From Bacillaceae bacterium OF18-1A (GTDB lineage: Bacteria; Bacillota; Bacilli; Bacillales; Bacillaceae_G), in contig JAQEWB010000004.1 in assembly GCA_027694045.1 (NCBI GenBank), positions 124,001-188,000 of the forward strand: 64,000 bases of DNA, read 5' to 3'. Position 1 is the stretch's first letter, and each line of letters begins with the position of its first letter. A program made the translations under genes and the position numbers. The notes under the pieces are model-generated. The model ran no database searches. It was not told the origin of the DNA and was given only the letters and a program-made list of their open reading frames with translations. This document shows, in pieces, positions 54,897 through 64,000 of this stretch.

Positions 54897-56396
54897 ATGG
54901 CCATATTGTTGGCGCTTATCCCAATTATGATGATTTTCATTTGTTTATTTTTATTTAAACAAACGTCATTAAGGTCCTCGTTAATTTCTTATGCTGTATG
55001 TGTTGGAATCGTTTTACTCTCGCCAACGTTTCAATTAGGGATAAGTGAAACTGTACACGCAACGATTAAAGGATGGTTAATTTGTTTTATTGTCGGGTAC
55101 GTTTTATTTTTCGGTATTTTTTTATTTCACCTCATGAACAAAATGGGGTACATCGACCAAGTAGCACGTTTTTTAGAAGAAGTTACGCACGATCGTTTAT
55201 TACAAATGCTTCTTATGTGTTTTGGTATTTGCCCACTAATTGAATCAGTAAGTGGATTCGGAATTGGCTTCATGGTTGCAGCACCTATTTTTCTTTCATT
55301 AGGTTATAAACCGTTTCAAGCTGTACTGCTCTCATTTATCGGTTTACTTGCTAGTTCATGGGGCGCAATGGCAACTGGTACAATTATCGGTTCGCAGCTT
55401 ATAAACATGCCGCTTACAACACTTGGCACAAATACAGCACTATTAAGCATTCCGATGTTTGCCTATTTCGTCATTCTTTCTTTACACGTTGTTGGTGGCT
55501 GGCAGGCTGTTATTGAAAAGTGGAAAGAAGGATCCGGTTTCTTTCTATTATTTTCTCTCGGAATCTATCTTTCTAACGCATACGTAAGTGTTGAACTCGC
55601 AGGTATATTAAGTTCCATCGTTACCATTACATTTGGCTTTCTTATCATTAAAGTAAAAGGAAAAAGTGAGCAAAATCTAATGACAGAACATGCGGCTGCA
55701 ACGGAGAGAGAAGTATCGATTATAAAAATTATTAGCCCTTATATATTTCTAACAGTTTGTATTTTACTTTCTCGCCTCGTTCCAGCATTACATGATTTGT
55801 TTAGATCATATGCGGTTCTTGATTTGAAATCATACTCTTACAAACTAGAGTTACTATATTCACCAGGATTTTGGCTCGGTATGACTTGTTTATTTACAAT
55901 CATTTTCTTCCGCATTCCATCTCATATTATGAAACAATCACTCTCGCAAACGATAAAACAATGGATTCCATTTGCGATTACAACGACAATGTTTATCGCC
56001 ATTTCAGAACTAATGGGTGCATCTGGCATGCATTCATTACTAGCAAAAACAGCTGGTGACACATTCGGTACATTTTTCGTTTTCGTTGCGCCATTCATCG
56101 GCGGAATCGGTGGTTTTTTAACAGGTAGTAACGCAGGATCAAATGCGATGTTCATAAAACTACAAATGCAAACAGCGCAAAACGTAGCACTCCCGTGGCA
56201 ATACGTCACAACACTGCAAAATACTGCATCATCAGTAGCGACAATTGCTTGCCCATCACGGATTACACTAGGTGCGTATTTATGTAACATTCCGTATCGT
56301 GAAAATGAACTATTAAAGAAGACGACGTTAATGATTTTTGGTGCGATTTTACTTGTAGTGGTAGAAGTTATTGTTTGGTATATGTTGAGAAAATAA
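54897..56396 (+). CDS. L-lactate permease family transporter
   Basis: A 499-residue polytopic membrane protein of the LctP family (lactate/glycolate:proton symporters), somewhat shorter than the usual 540-560. Characteristic stretches are 'CFGICPLIESVSGFGIGFMVAAPIFLSLGYKP', 'LASSWGAMATGTIIGSQL' and near the end 'FVAPFIGGIGGFLTGSNAGSNAMFIKLQ', 'LPWQYVTTLQNTASSVATIACPSRI'. GAGATG stands before the ATG. It is monocistronic. Substrate not certain, as this group has several paralogues. Confidence 0.9.
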   Translation: MAILLALIPIMMIFICLFLFKQTSLRSSLISYAVCVGIVLLSPTFQLGISETVHATIKGWLICFIVGYVLFFGIFLFHLMNKMGYIDQVARFLEEVTHDRLLQMLLMCFGICPLIESVSGFGIGFMVAAPIFLSLGYKPFQAVLLSFIGLLASSWGAMATGTIIGSQLINMPLTTLGTNTALLSIPMFAYFVILSLHVVGGWQAVIEKWKEGSGFFLLFSLGIYLSNAYVSVELAGILSSIVTITFGFLIIKVKGKSEQNLMTEHAAATEREVSIIKIISPYIFLTVCILLSRLVPALHDLFRSYAVLDLKSYSYKLELLYSPGFWLGMTCLFTIIFFRIPSHIMKQSLSQTIKQWIPFAITTTMFIAISELMGASGMHSLLAKTAGDTFGTFFVFVAPFIGGIGGFLTGSNAGSNAMFIKLQMQTAQNVALPWQYVTTLQNTASSVATIACPSRITLGAYLCNIPYRENELLKKTTLMIFGAILLVVVEVIVWYMLRK

Positions 56397-56397
56397 G

Positions 56398-56430
56398 AAA
56401 TCCTCCTAGCAAAGGAGGATTTTCTTTTTG
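56398..56430 (+). terminator. Intrinsic terminator after the lactate-permease gene
   Basis: AAATCCTCCT and AGGAGGATTT pair over a five-base loop, followed by TCTTTTTG. Confidence 0.88.
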
Positions 56431-56487
56431 TATGGATAATGCCTTAAGTATGAAAAGCTTCTACTAAATGAATAGGAGATGAGAGGT

Positions 56488-57171
56488 ATGCCTTTAAAAA
56501 ATTATGGTGTGTTAAAAGGTACAGTTATACAATCAAAGATTGGAAAAGGAAAAACACCTCATTATCAAGTTCATTTACAAGATGAAGTAGGAGTAGATTA
56601 TCGTATTGCAATTAACGTGAAATCGCAAAGTTATCCGTCAGAAGTTTTATATTTTGCAAGTGAAAATATTCGGTCAGAGGCGATTCATATTTTACCGACG
56701 TTACCATATGGTTTTACAGAAGTAAAAAATAACGAGCCAAAAGTAGCTTTAGACTACGTAAGAGGTAATGTATTTGATTCGAAACAAATGATCCCTTTAC
56801 CAGCTGAAAAAGCAGGAGTGGATAATGATCTAAACGAAAAAATAGAGCGGTATATAAAACGAGCGAGAGAAGAAAAAGCGATTATTTACGCGTTCGGTGA
56901 AAGATGGGGGCCAGAAGAAAATACACCCGATTCTTATTTTCATTTCAAACCAGGAAACGGGATACACGATATTCATATGAATCAAGGGAATGTAGAGAAA
57001 TGGCAAGGTGATAATGGTATATGGCAAGACGGAGGAATACTCATTCACTTTGAAAAGGAAGAAGAATGGATTGGTATCTTCCTTGCATTTCAGTCACAGT
57101 CATGGTGTACCGATGAAGAGGGACATGCTCGCGTTCCGGTTGAGCATTGTGATTATAAGAGGAATAATTGA
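56488..57171 (+). CDS. YukJ-type DUF2278 protein
   Basis: A 227-residue protein of the DUF2278 (YukJ) family. Diagnostic parts: 'YGVLKGTVIQSKIGKGKTPHYQVHL' at the N-terminus and 'FHFKPGNGIHDIHMNQGN', 'QDGGILIHF', 'FLAFQSQSWCTDEEGHA' in the second half. No signal peptide. The ATG at 56488 fits the GGAG site; the ATG at 56479 abuts it. Function unknown. Confidence 0.85.
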   Translation: MPLKNYGVLKGTVIQSKIGKGKTPHYQVHLQDEVGVDYRIAINVKSQSYPSEVLYFASENIRSEAIHILPTLPYGFTEVKNNEPKVALDYVRGNVFDSKQMIPLPAEKAGVDNDLNEKIERYIKRAREEKAIIYAFGERWGPEENTPDSYFHFKPGNGIHDIHMNQGNVEKWQGDNGIWQDGGILIHFEKEEEWIGIFLAFQSQSWCTDEEGHARVPVEHCDYKRNN

Positions 57172-57172
57172 G

Positions 57173-57213
57173 GAGAGGAGGGCGTTCAAAACGAACGCCC
57201 TCCTCTTATTTTA
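57173..57213. terminator. Strong bidirectional terminator between convergent genes
   Basis: GAGGAGGGCGTTC and GAACGCCCTCCTC form a perfect 13-base-pair stem with a five-base loop, followed by TTATTTT. On the minus strand it overlaps the end of the metallopeptidase-like gene. Confidence 0.88.
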
Positions 57214-58019
57214 GAAAACCCAAAACTAACAAGTGTAGAAATACAAGAGAAAAGTAGTGCTACACTAGAAAACGCAATGAGATACATATTATATTTCATT
57301 ACCTGTTCAATTAGCTGATTACTGTCGTACTGAAACAATCCTGCTATTATGTTGAATAAAAATAATACGATAAACATAACGATAACCCCGTCTATGGATC
57401 CTTTAATGTCTGGTTTACTTAAAGCGATATGTGCAGAAATACAAATGGCGATAAATAAAAATAACCAAAAGGAAGGATTCAATAAATTACTCATTGTAAA
57501 CAAGCTTTTTAATAAAAAGAATGTTGATAAAAACATGTTTTGGATCATGTCTAAGTTAATAGAAGTAGAGGCAACAGTTGTTTCGAGAGTTGTATTAAAT
57601 AAGGAATACGACTCTGGTACGAAATAGCGCATTAAAAGGATTAATGCAGTAATACCAGAAATGATAGGACCGATACCGATAAAGAAATTCCCGATTCGTT
57701 GATATACACTTTTTGGATTGTATTGATGTTGTACGTAACCTAAAGCTCCTTGACTTGTATCTGTTGGGAAGAACTGCGTTGCTACAATTTTATGACGGAA
57801 TAGTACACACATAATGGCATGTCCAAGTTCGTGAATAGGAACACCAATCCACGCGGTTAAAAGGAATCCTTTTCTTCCGAAAGCTCTCGACCAATACGTT
57901 CTTGTTAGTGATTCTAAATAACCTAATAGAAATCCGATTACAATAATAACACCAATTAAAGAAAATAATTGGATTACGCTTGTAAGGAGTATTTGAAAAA
58001 TTGAGTTTACCAATTCCAT
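57186..58019 (-). CDS. Membrane protein with M50-like HELGH zinc motif
   Basis: A 277-residue polytopic protein. After one or two helices it shows 'TAWIGVPIHELGHAIMCVLFRHKI' with HELGH near residue 63, the zinc-binding motif of site-2-type intramembrane proteases, followed by 'ALGYVQHQYNPKSVYQRIGNFFIGIGPIISG'. The remainder has five or six more helices. A second metal ligand such as NPDG was not seen. It could be an M50-related peptidase or a non-peptidase relative; I cannot name it further. Confidence 0.72.
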   Translation of the reverse strand: MELVNSIFQILLTSVIQLFSLIGVIIVIGFLLGYLESLTRTYWSRAFGRKGFLLTAWIGVPIHELGHAIMCVLFRHKIVATQFFPTDTSQGALGYVQHQYNPKSVYQRIGNFFIGIGPIISGITALILLMRYFVPESYSLFNTTLETTVASTSINLDMIQNMFLSTFFLLKSLFTMSNLLNPSFWLFLFIAICISAHIALSKPDIKGSIDGVIVMFIVLFLFNIIAGLFQYDSNQLIEQVMKYNMYLIAFSSVALLFSCISTLVSFGFSKIRGGRSF

Positions 58020-58215
58020 TGTTTTTCATCCAATCTATTAAAAATATTATTTATTCTGTTTCATAATAGCATTATTTTTCAATATTACTAGTAAAGATAT
58101 TTTCTTTCAAAAGAAGGAGTTCACATTATTTTTCTTGTAGTCATGTTTTATGTCCAAAGTCATATATTGAATTTGTAACACCCTATAAGGTATATGCTTA
58201 AGGAGGGATGAGAGA

Positions 58216-58989
58216 ATGAAATGTCCGGCGTGTAATACAGATAATGCAGCAGAGGCAAAGTTTTGTGGGAATTGTGGACATTCGTTAACAGAAGAAGCGG
58301 TAGTAAGTGGTGCGCAGGAAGATGGAAGCACGGCACAAGTAAGGAAAACTCGCCCGAATGAAACGGTAGAGCAAGCAAAACGATATGCTAGTGGTTATTT
58401 TCAGTTCTTTAAAAATGCTTTCCAGGCACCATCGGCAATTATGAAAAGTGGAAATATTGAAGTGCGAAACGGCATTATAAGTCTTGTTCTTATTTGCTTT
58501 TTAGGAGCATGTATTTTTTATAGAATAATGAGCGCAGCGACGGCAGTTACGAGAACGTTAGCGCCAGATTTATCTACGCCTTCTTTCTTTGGAGAATCTA
58601 TAAAAGTCTTTTTATTTCTATTAATTTTAACTTTATTTGTCGGATGTATTATTTTTGTAAGTGGCAAGATGATGAAATCATCTTTTTCTTTTCTTGAAGT
58701 GTTTGGAATATGGGGAACGATAGCGACTCCGGCTATTGCTATATTAGTGCTTTCCTTTTTGTTTAGTTTTTTATTAATCTTCTTTTTACCAATATTATTA
58801 ACATTGGCTACAACGTATATGGGAGTTAGTATTATTGTAGCTATATTAAAACAAGATAACGGTGGATTAGATCCTATTTATACTCTTCTTATCGCATATA
58901 TTTTAATCGGAATCGCAACATGGATTGTACTTTGGTCTTACATTAACACGATAATTCAAACCATTACACAGAGTTTAACAGGCTTCTAA
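58216..58989 (+). CDS. Zinc-ribbon membrane protein (Yip1-like), partner of the next gene
   Basis: A 257-residue protein. An N-terminal zinc ribbon 'KCPACNTDNAAEAKFCGNCGHSL' (CxxC...CxxC, residues 3-21) and a polar linker precede five hydrophobic helices ('NGIISLVLICFLGACIFYRIM', 'SIKVFLFLLILTLFVGCIIFVSG', 'FGIWGTIATPAIAILVLSFLFSF' and others). AAGGAGGG precedes the ATG. The next gene starts 19 bases after the stop and also begins with a zinc ribbon, so the two probably act together. Function unknown. Confidence 0.75.
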   Translation: MKCPACNTDNAAEAKFCGNCGHSLTEEAVVSGAQEDGSTAQVRKTRPNETVEQAKRYASGYFQFFKNAFQAPSAIMKSGNIEVRNGIISLVLICFLGACIFYRIMSAATAVTRTLAPDLSTPSFFGESIKVFLFLLILTLFVGCIIFVSGKMMKSSFSFLEVFGIWGTIATPAIAILVLSFLFSFLLIFFLPILLTLATTYMGVSIIVAILKQDNGGLDPIYTLLIAYILIGIATWIVLWSYINTIIQTITQSLTGF

Positions 58990-59008
58990 TGAAGAGGTGG
59001 CTGAACGG

Positions 59009-60247
59009 ATGAATGTATGTACAAAGTGTGGATATAAGTTTGAGGACGGGGAGCAATTTTGTCAAAACTGCGGGACGAAGAGGGCAAATCCTGTCGTAAA
59101 GAAGAGTATGAGTAACGGTACAAAAGTTGGCATTACCCTGTTAGCGCTACTGGTTATAGCGATTGTTGGATTGTATTTGTACGGATCATCATACTATACG
59201 CAGGTGGCACAAGTAGACCGGATGATTACGATTTTGCAAGAGAGAGACGGAGAAAAATTAGCTGCGATCATCACGACAGATGACCCATCGGTTATTGTAA
59301 CGAGTGAAAGTTTAACGCCTCTATTTTCATATATAAAAGAAAATCCATCTTACGTGAATGAATTGAAAGAGTATTTGAGGCAAGGTGAAAAACGAGGGGA
59401 CGGAGTAGAAAGAGCAGATTTTTCTTTAACGAAAGACGGGAAGTATTTCTTTCTATTTGATCGATATAAATTGAAAGCGAAGACGTACTATACGACTTTG
59501 CTTTCAAATGAAAAAGGTACGTCTTTAAAAATGAACGGAAAAGAAATTGATAAGACAAATGATAAAAAATTTGAGAAGCAATATGGACCGTTTCTTCCAG
59601 GAACACAAGTATTTCAATCAGAATATAAAAATGATTATGTAAAATTATCACGTGAGGAAAAGGTTGTACTTATGAAACAAAGTCAAAATAATGTAACGAT
59701 TGATTTAACACTACAAGGGCAATACATTACAGTCCAAACGAACGCACCTGGTGCGACATTGTATGTGAATCAAAAGCCAGTTACAGCGCTAGCTGGAGAA
59801 GAAATTACGTGGGGACCGATTTCGACTGATGGAAGTGCGACGATTTATTTAGAGCGAAATGGAGAAAATGGAAGAGAAACGACAAAGGTAGAAACAGTAA
59901 CGGCACTTCAGACTTATAATCTTCCATTTCAAAAGAAAGGTGTAGAAAAAACAGTTGTTTACAATGTTACCCCACCACCACCCGTGACTGGGTATGTATA
60001 TAATGGTTTCATTTTCCCTGATAGTGACATTCGAAAATTGACGAGTTCAGATTTAATGTATTTATCGAAAGCACAGTTAAAAATTGCTAGAAATGAAATA
60101 TACGCAAGACATGGGCATATTTTTCAAACGAAAGATATGCAAGCGTACTTTTCAAAACAGTCTTGGTATAGAGAAAATCCGTACTTTACAGGAGCGTTAA
60201 CAAATATTGAGGCCTATAATGTTGAACTGATCAAATCGAGAGAATAA
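59009..60247 (+). CDS. Zinc-ribbon, TcaA-type membrane protein with C-terminal YARHG domain
   Basis: A 412-residue single-pass protein. Residues 2-20 are a zinc ribbon ('NVCTKCGYKFEDGEQFCQNCGTK'), then one helix near residues 35-57 ('VGITLLALLVIAIVGLYLYG'), then a long extracytoplasmic part with TcaA-like beta domains ('YITVQTNAPGATLYVNQKPV') and finally a YARHG domain ('SKAQLKIARNEIYARHGHIFQ', 'KQSWYRENPYFTG'). TcaA-type proteins affect glycopeptide sensitivity and cell-wall traits in staphylococci; a cell-envelope role here is inferred. The ATG at 59009 fits the GAGGTGG site; the GTG at 58997 overlaps it. Confidence 0.82.
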   Translation: MNVCTKCGYKFEDGEQFCQNCGTKRANPVVKKSMSNGTKVGITLLALLVIAIVGLYLYGSSYYTQVAQVDRMITILQERDGEKLAAIITTDDPSVIVTSESLTPLFSYIKENPSYVNELKEYLRQGEKRGDGVERADFSLTKDGKYFFLFDRYKLKAKTYYTTLLSNEKGTSLKMNGKEIDKTNDKKFEKQYGPFLPGTQVFQSEYKNDYVKLSREEKVVLMKQSQNNVTIDLTLQGQYITVQTNAPGATLYVNQKPVTALAGEEITWGPISTDGSATIYLERNGENGRETTKVETVTALQTYNLPFQKKGVEKTVVYNVTPPPPVTGYVYNGFIFPDSDIRKLTSSDLMYLSKAQLKIARNEIYARHGHIFQTKDMQAYFSKQSWYRENPYFTGALTNIEAYNVELIKSRE

Positions 60248-60254
60248 AATACGT

Positions 60255-60292
60255 GAAAAAGGTACAGTGCATAACTGTACCTTTTTATGGTT
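60255..60292. terminator. Bidirectional terminator
   Basis: AAAAAGGTACAGT and ACTGTACCTTTTT pair over a short loop; serves the TcaA-type gene (+) and the following minus-strand gene. Confidence 0.88.
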
Positions 60293-60710
60293 TTTTTGAA
60301 CCAGGATCACTTGAGAAAAAGATGTGAAAGAGGAATACAACTTTACTTGCTCCTCCTGACGTGCTAGCTTGCACATCAGATAAAGCACTGGATGTTAACA
60401 TAGCTTCAGAATGAGGAGGAACGACTATTTTGAGAGAATCGTCTGATTCTGATGATGCAGTAACTGTTATTGTATCATCAGATAAATTTAAAATTTTAAC
60501 AGTACCAATTGGTAAGATGGATTTACCAGCGTTTGATGTGGAAGCAAAGTGAGAGCCTTTCCAAATCGTTTGTGAGAAAGTTTCATCATTAGATAACCAA
60601 GCACGAGCACTATAAATGGTTGCGTTGATCGAAAATTCTTGGTCAAGTGACGAGGCGGCTTTCGGTTCTTTCGGTTCCTCTGGAGTTTGAGCGAGAAGGC
60701 CGGCGCACAT
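60285..60710 (-). CDS. Unrecognised beta-rich protein, perhaps spore-appendage-like
   Basis: A 141-residue protein without signal peptide. After a short 'CAGLLAQTPEEPKEPKAASS' segment the body is Ser/Thr-rich and beta-like: 'GTVKILNLSDDTITVTASSESDDSLKIVVPPHSEAMLTSSAL'. The 'GTVxxxNxSxxxxTVT...VPPxxS' layout recalls Ena/DUF3992 spore-appendage subunits, but this is a weak resemblance seen by eye. It ends 'SSDPGSKKP'. The ATG at 60710 has AGGTGA at good spacing; the ATG at 60731 has no site. Monocistronic. A function is not claimed. Confidence 0.68.
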   Translation of the reverse strand: MCAGLLAQTPEEPKEPKAASSLDQEFSINATIYSARAWLSNDETFSQTIWKGSHFASTSNAGKSILPIGTVKILNLSDDTITVTASSESDDSLKIVVPPHSEAMLTSSALSDVQASTSGGASKVVFLFHIFFSSDPGSKKP

Positions 60711-60891
60711 GTATGATTCACCTACTTTCATTACTTACTGTTATAGCATATTAAACATGTTGTTTATAAGGCACGACAGTTACCTATTCAGGCATAGGTT
60801 TGTGCACAAAATTTGAAGATGAAATTCTCTTTCTTTACAATGGAAGTAGGTGTTATTTCTATAAAATATGGAAAACGTAAAGAGTATGTAA

Positions 60892-62272
<1,381 letters not shown>

Positions 62273-62403
62273 TGATGGAGTAATTGAAGTTTCACTTTAT
62301 TTCGAATATACCGTTTACCCTTGAAAAACTTAGTGTATATTGCTTATATTGTCATATAGTATTTATTTTTTAACAAAGCAATGAACGAACCAGGGGGCAC
62401 AGT

Positions 62404-62814
62404 ATGGCAATTAACATGAAAACAATCGAAGAATGGATTGCTGAATCAAACACAAGACAGGAAGAAGACTTTGGACACGTTATTGAAGAGATGAAAGAAG
62501 TATGCGTCGGACTTGATAATGCGACATTAATTTATACGAAAAATGTATTTTGTTTCGGTAAGAAAGTAGAAGTATTGTTCTTCTTCCAAGACCATGTCGT
62601 GATTGGACAAGAAAAAGAAGAGTATATTGAGATTGAAAAATTAAAGTATGATGCTATTACACATAGTAACTTAAAAACAAACGATAAAAATACAACGCTA
62701 GAATTAAAGTTTGCTAACGGACAATCTATCAATTTAGATAGTTTAAATGATAACTACGGTACGAAAAATTGGTTATTTGCGAGACAAATTAAGAGTATTT
62801 TTAAATTAATCTAG
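62404..62814 (+). CDS. DUF3908 family protein
   Basis: A 136-residue acidic cytoplasmic protein, recognised from the DUF3908 pattern ('MKTIEEWIAESNTRQEEDFGHVI', 'FFFQDHVVIGQEKEEYIEIEKLKYDAITHSNLKTNDKNTTLELKFANGQSI'), which is largely confined to the B. cereus group. Function unknown. An internal ATG at 62416 is possible, but AGGGGG suits 62404. Confidence 0.75.
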   Translation: MAINMKTIEEWIAESNTRQEEDFGHVIEEMKEVCVGLDNATLIYTKNVFCFGKKVEVLFFFQDHVVIGQEKEEYIEIEKLKYDAITHSNLKTNDKNTTLELKFANGQSINLDSLNDNYGTKNWLFARQIKSIFKLI

Positions 62815-62848
62815 TAAAAAGCAGGCCTCAAAGGGTCTGTTTTTTTTA
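62814..62848. terminator. Probable bidirectional terminator
   Basis: CAGGCC and GGTCTG (with G-U pairs) form a stem followed by TTTTTTTT on the plus strand, with an A-run on the other side, between convergent genes. Confidence 0.6.
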
Positions 62849-63433
62849 CTTGGTCCCTACACAAAGGCATCCTCTTTCTTCATAACATTTCACATTTGTA
62901 AATCCGGTCTTATAAAATAGGTTTATTAATTCTTCATTCGTTTTCCATTTCTCCATATGATAATGAATTTTAAAAGTTTCAGCCACTAATAAAAAAGATC
63001 CTTTCGGTTGTAGGACACGAAATACTTCTTTTATATCTTGTTCCACATCAGGCCAAAAGTAGTGTGTTTGAAAAGCGGTTATGAGATCGAAGAAGTTCGT
63101 ATGATAGGGAATAGAAGAAACGCTTGCTTGTTGAACAATGACTTTTTGTTTTTGAACATCTTTTATATTCGTCTGTATAGAATTTTTTACAGCTTGATCG
63201 GAGTAATCAATCCCATATATTTTCCCCAGTGGAGTTCGTTTTGAAAGAGTGTGTATCGTTTTACCGCCGCCACAACCGATATCTAATATGATTGCATCTT
63301 TCTTTATATGTACTTTCTGTAGTGCCCAATTGGTTAGTCTCGTATGTGCAGCGTTCATAATACAAAGCATGGAAGAACCAATTGTCCCGCGCGGATTTTT
63401 TGCTTGCTGGATTAATCGTTGTAAAATGCTCAA
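62846..63433 (-). CDS. Class I SAM-dependent methyltransferase
   Basis: A 195-residue methyltransferase. Motif I 'ILDIGCGGGKTIHTLSKRT', motif II 'KIYGIDYSDQAVKNS' and 'FDLITAFQTHYFWPDVEQDIKEVFRVLQPKGSFLLVAET' match the Methyltransf_11/ubiE type. An ATG at 63484 exists, but the TTG at 63433 is preceded by AAAAGGAGAG at ideal spacing, so the shorter form is taken. Substrate unknown. It lies beside the SagB-like gene. Confidence 0.85.
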   Translation of the reverse strand: MSILQRLIQQAKNPRGTIGSSMLCIMNAAHTRLTNWALQKVHIKKDAIILDIGCGGGKTIHTLSKRTPLGKIYGIDYSDQAVKNSIQTNIKDVQKQKVIVQQASVSSIPYHTNFFDLITAFQTHYFWPDVEQDIKEVFRVLQPKGSFLLVAETFKIHYHMEKWKTNEELINLFYKTGFTNVKCYEERGCLCVGTK

Positions 63434-63493
63434 GTTAAACTCTCCTTTTATGTAAGAATATATACTCACTTCTCTTTTTATCAAGTAAGTCCT

Positions 63494-63527
63494 TTAAAAA
63501 AAGCACGCCGATGAGCGGCGTGCTTCT
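63494..63527 (-). terminator. Intrinsic terminator after the SagB-like gene
   Basis: On the minus strand AGCACGCCG and CGGCGTGCT pair over a five-base loop, followed by TTTTTTT. Confidence 0.88.
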
Positions 63528-64000
63528 AATTACGTAAATCCCCTTTTAACCAATTCCGAGCCCGATACGCCCCAACTGGAATTTGAATGAGAGACGTTTC
63601 ATTTCCACCATCTATCCCGTACAACTGATCACATGAATTTGTATCAAAGCTAAGTAAAGGATGCCCAGCCATTCCCATAGCGGTCGCTGCGAAAATGAGT
63701 TTATGAACGAGGATACCAGCTTCCATTTGGTGGATACGATATCCTCTATAGTTTAATGCATTTGTATAGTAATCTTTCTTTCCGACTACATGTAGGCAAA
63801 GCGGTACTTGAAAAAGGTTTACGTTATCCATCGTCATACTAGATTGAAGGGGATAGCGAAGGTCTCCATATCGAAGTGGTTGTATGGAATGCGTTTTACT
63901 GTTATATGAATAAGCACCGTTTTCTATATCTTTTACGTTATAAAAACACCCATATAATGAGACACGTGCATTTTCATTTACATACTTACCGTCAAGGTCG
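63526..64000 (-). CDS. SagB-type nitroreductase/dehydrogenase (5' end outside window)
   Basis: The frame is open to the right edge, giving the C-terminal 158 residues; the ATG at 63837 is internal. Features of SagB-type FMN dehydrogenases are 'GAYSYNSKTHSIQPLRYGDLRY', 'EAGILVHKLIFAATAMGMAGHPLLSFD' and 'SLIQIPVGAYR'. SagB enzymes oxidise thiazolines and oxazolines of ribosomal peptides, but many family members are stand-alone. The rest of the gene and any SagC/D partner lie outside the window, so the role is open. Confidence 0.75.
   Translation of the reverse strand, partial: DLDGKYVNENARVSLYGCFYNVKDIENGAYSYNSKTHSIQPLRYGDLRYPLQSSMTMDNVNLFQVPLCLHVVGKKDYYTNALNYRGYRIHQMEAGILVHKLIFAATAMGMAGHPLLSFDTNSCDQLYGIDGGNETSLIQIPVGAYRARNWLKGDLRN

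Overview
The window is chromosomal DNA of a Bacillus cereus group bacterium (B. cereus, B. thuringiensis, B. anthracis and relatives). It is AT-rich with strong GGAGG-type ribosome binding sites. The gene order follows the B. subtilis opp-yjbC-spx-mecA-yjbHIKLMNO-prpE-cotO-yjc segment, but exosporium genes that B. subtilis lacks (bclA, exsY, cotY, bxpB) are inserted. The species cannot be fixed from sequence alone. No rRNA, tRNA, CRISPR array, intact insertion sequence or phage was seen.

Layout. 1-6264: oligopeptide ABC transporter genes (oppC 3' end, oppD, oppF), a MATE efflux pump on the minus strand, and a second peptide-binding lipoprotein (oppA type). 6399-19645: stress and proteolysis-adaptor region with spxA, a TerC-type membrane protein, mecA, cardiolipin synthase, coiA, pepF, spxH (yjbH), a truncated globin, a CYTH protein, relQ, NAD kinase and a pseudouridine synthase. 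19694-23181: a YadA-head/peptidase-G2-like protein, prpE and a SEDS (RodA/FtsW) protein. 23327-33645: exosporium glycan locus, with bclA flanked by sugar and methyl transferases and followed by the four dTDP-L-rhamnose genes rmlA, rmlC, rmlB and rmlD. 33754-34524: fabI with a FapR operator. 34688-37790: spore coat/exosporium cluster (cotO, exsY, a DUF1360 protein, a small Q-rich protein, bxpB, cotY). 37932-45566: yjcD helicase, yjcF, yjcG, yjcH, an EamA transporter, a PH-like protein, an Ig-like protein and putP. 45827-52819: trpEGDCFBA behind two tandem tryptophan T-box riboswitches. 52820-54422: a small foreign-looking segment with a transposon-gene remnant, a long palindrome and a GC-rich membrane-protein gene. 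54423-64000: membrane, zinc-ribbon and redox genes, including CoA-disulfide reductase, ending in a SagB-type nitroreductase cut by the window edge.

How the genes fit together. Spx, its ClpXP adaptor SpxH and the ClpC adaptor MecA lie within 9 kb, linking thiol stress to regulated proteolysis. The bclA locus and the coat cluster together supply the exosporium: BxpB, ExsY and CotY form the basal layer, BclA the hairy nap, and the rml and transferase genes its glycan. Regulatory sites readable in the DNA include a PerR-like box over the -10 of spxA, a FapR box at fabI, two CodY-like boxes and a cre-like site before putP, tandem Trp T-boxes, sigma-K-like -10 elements before spore genes, and more than twenty intrinsic terminators.
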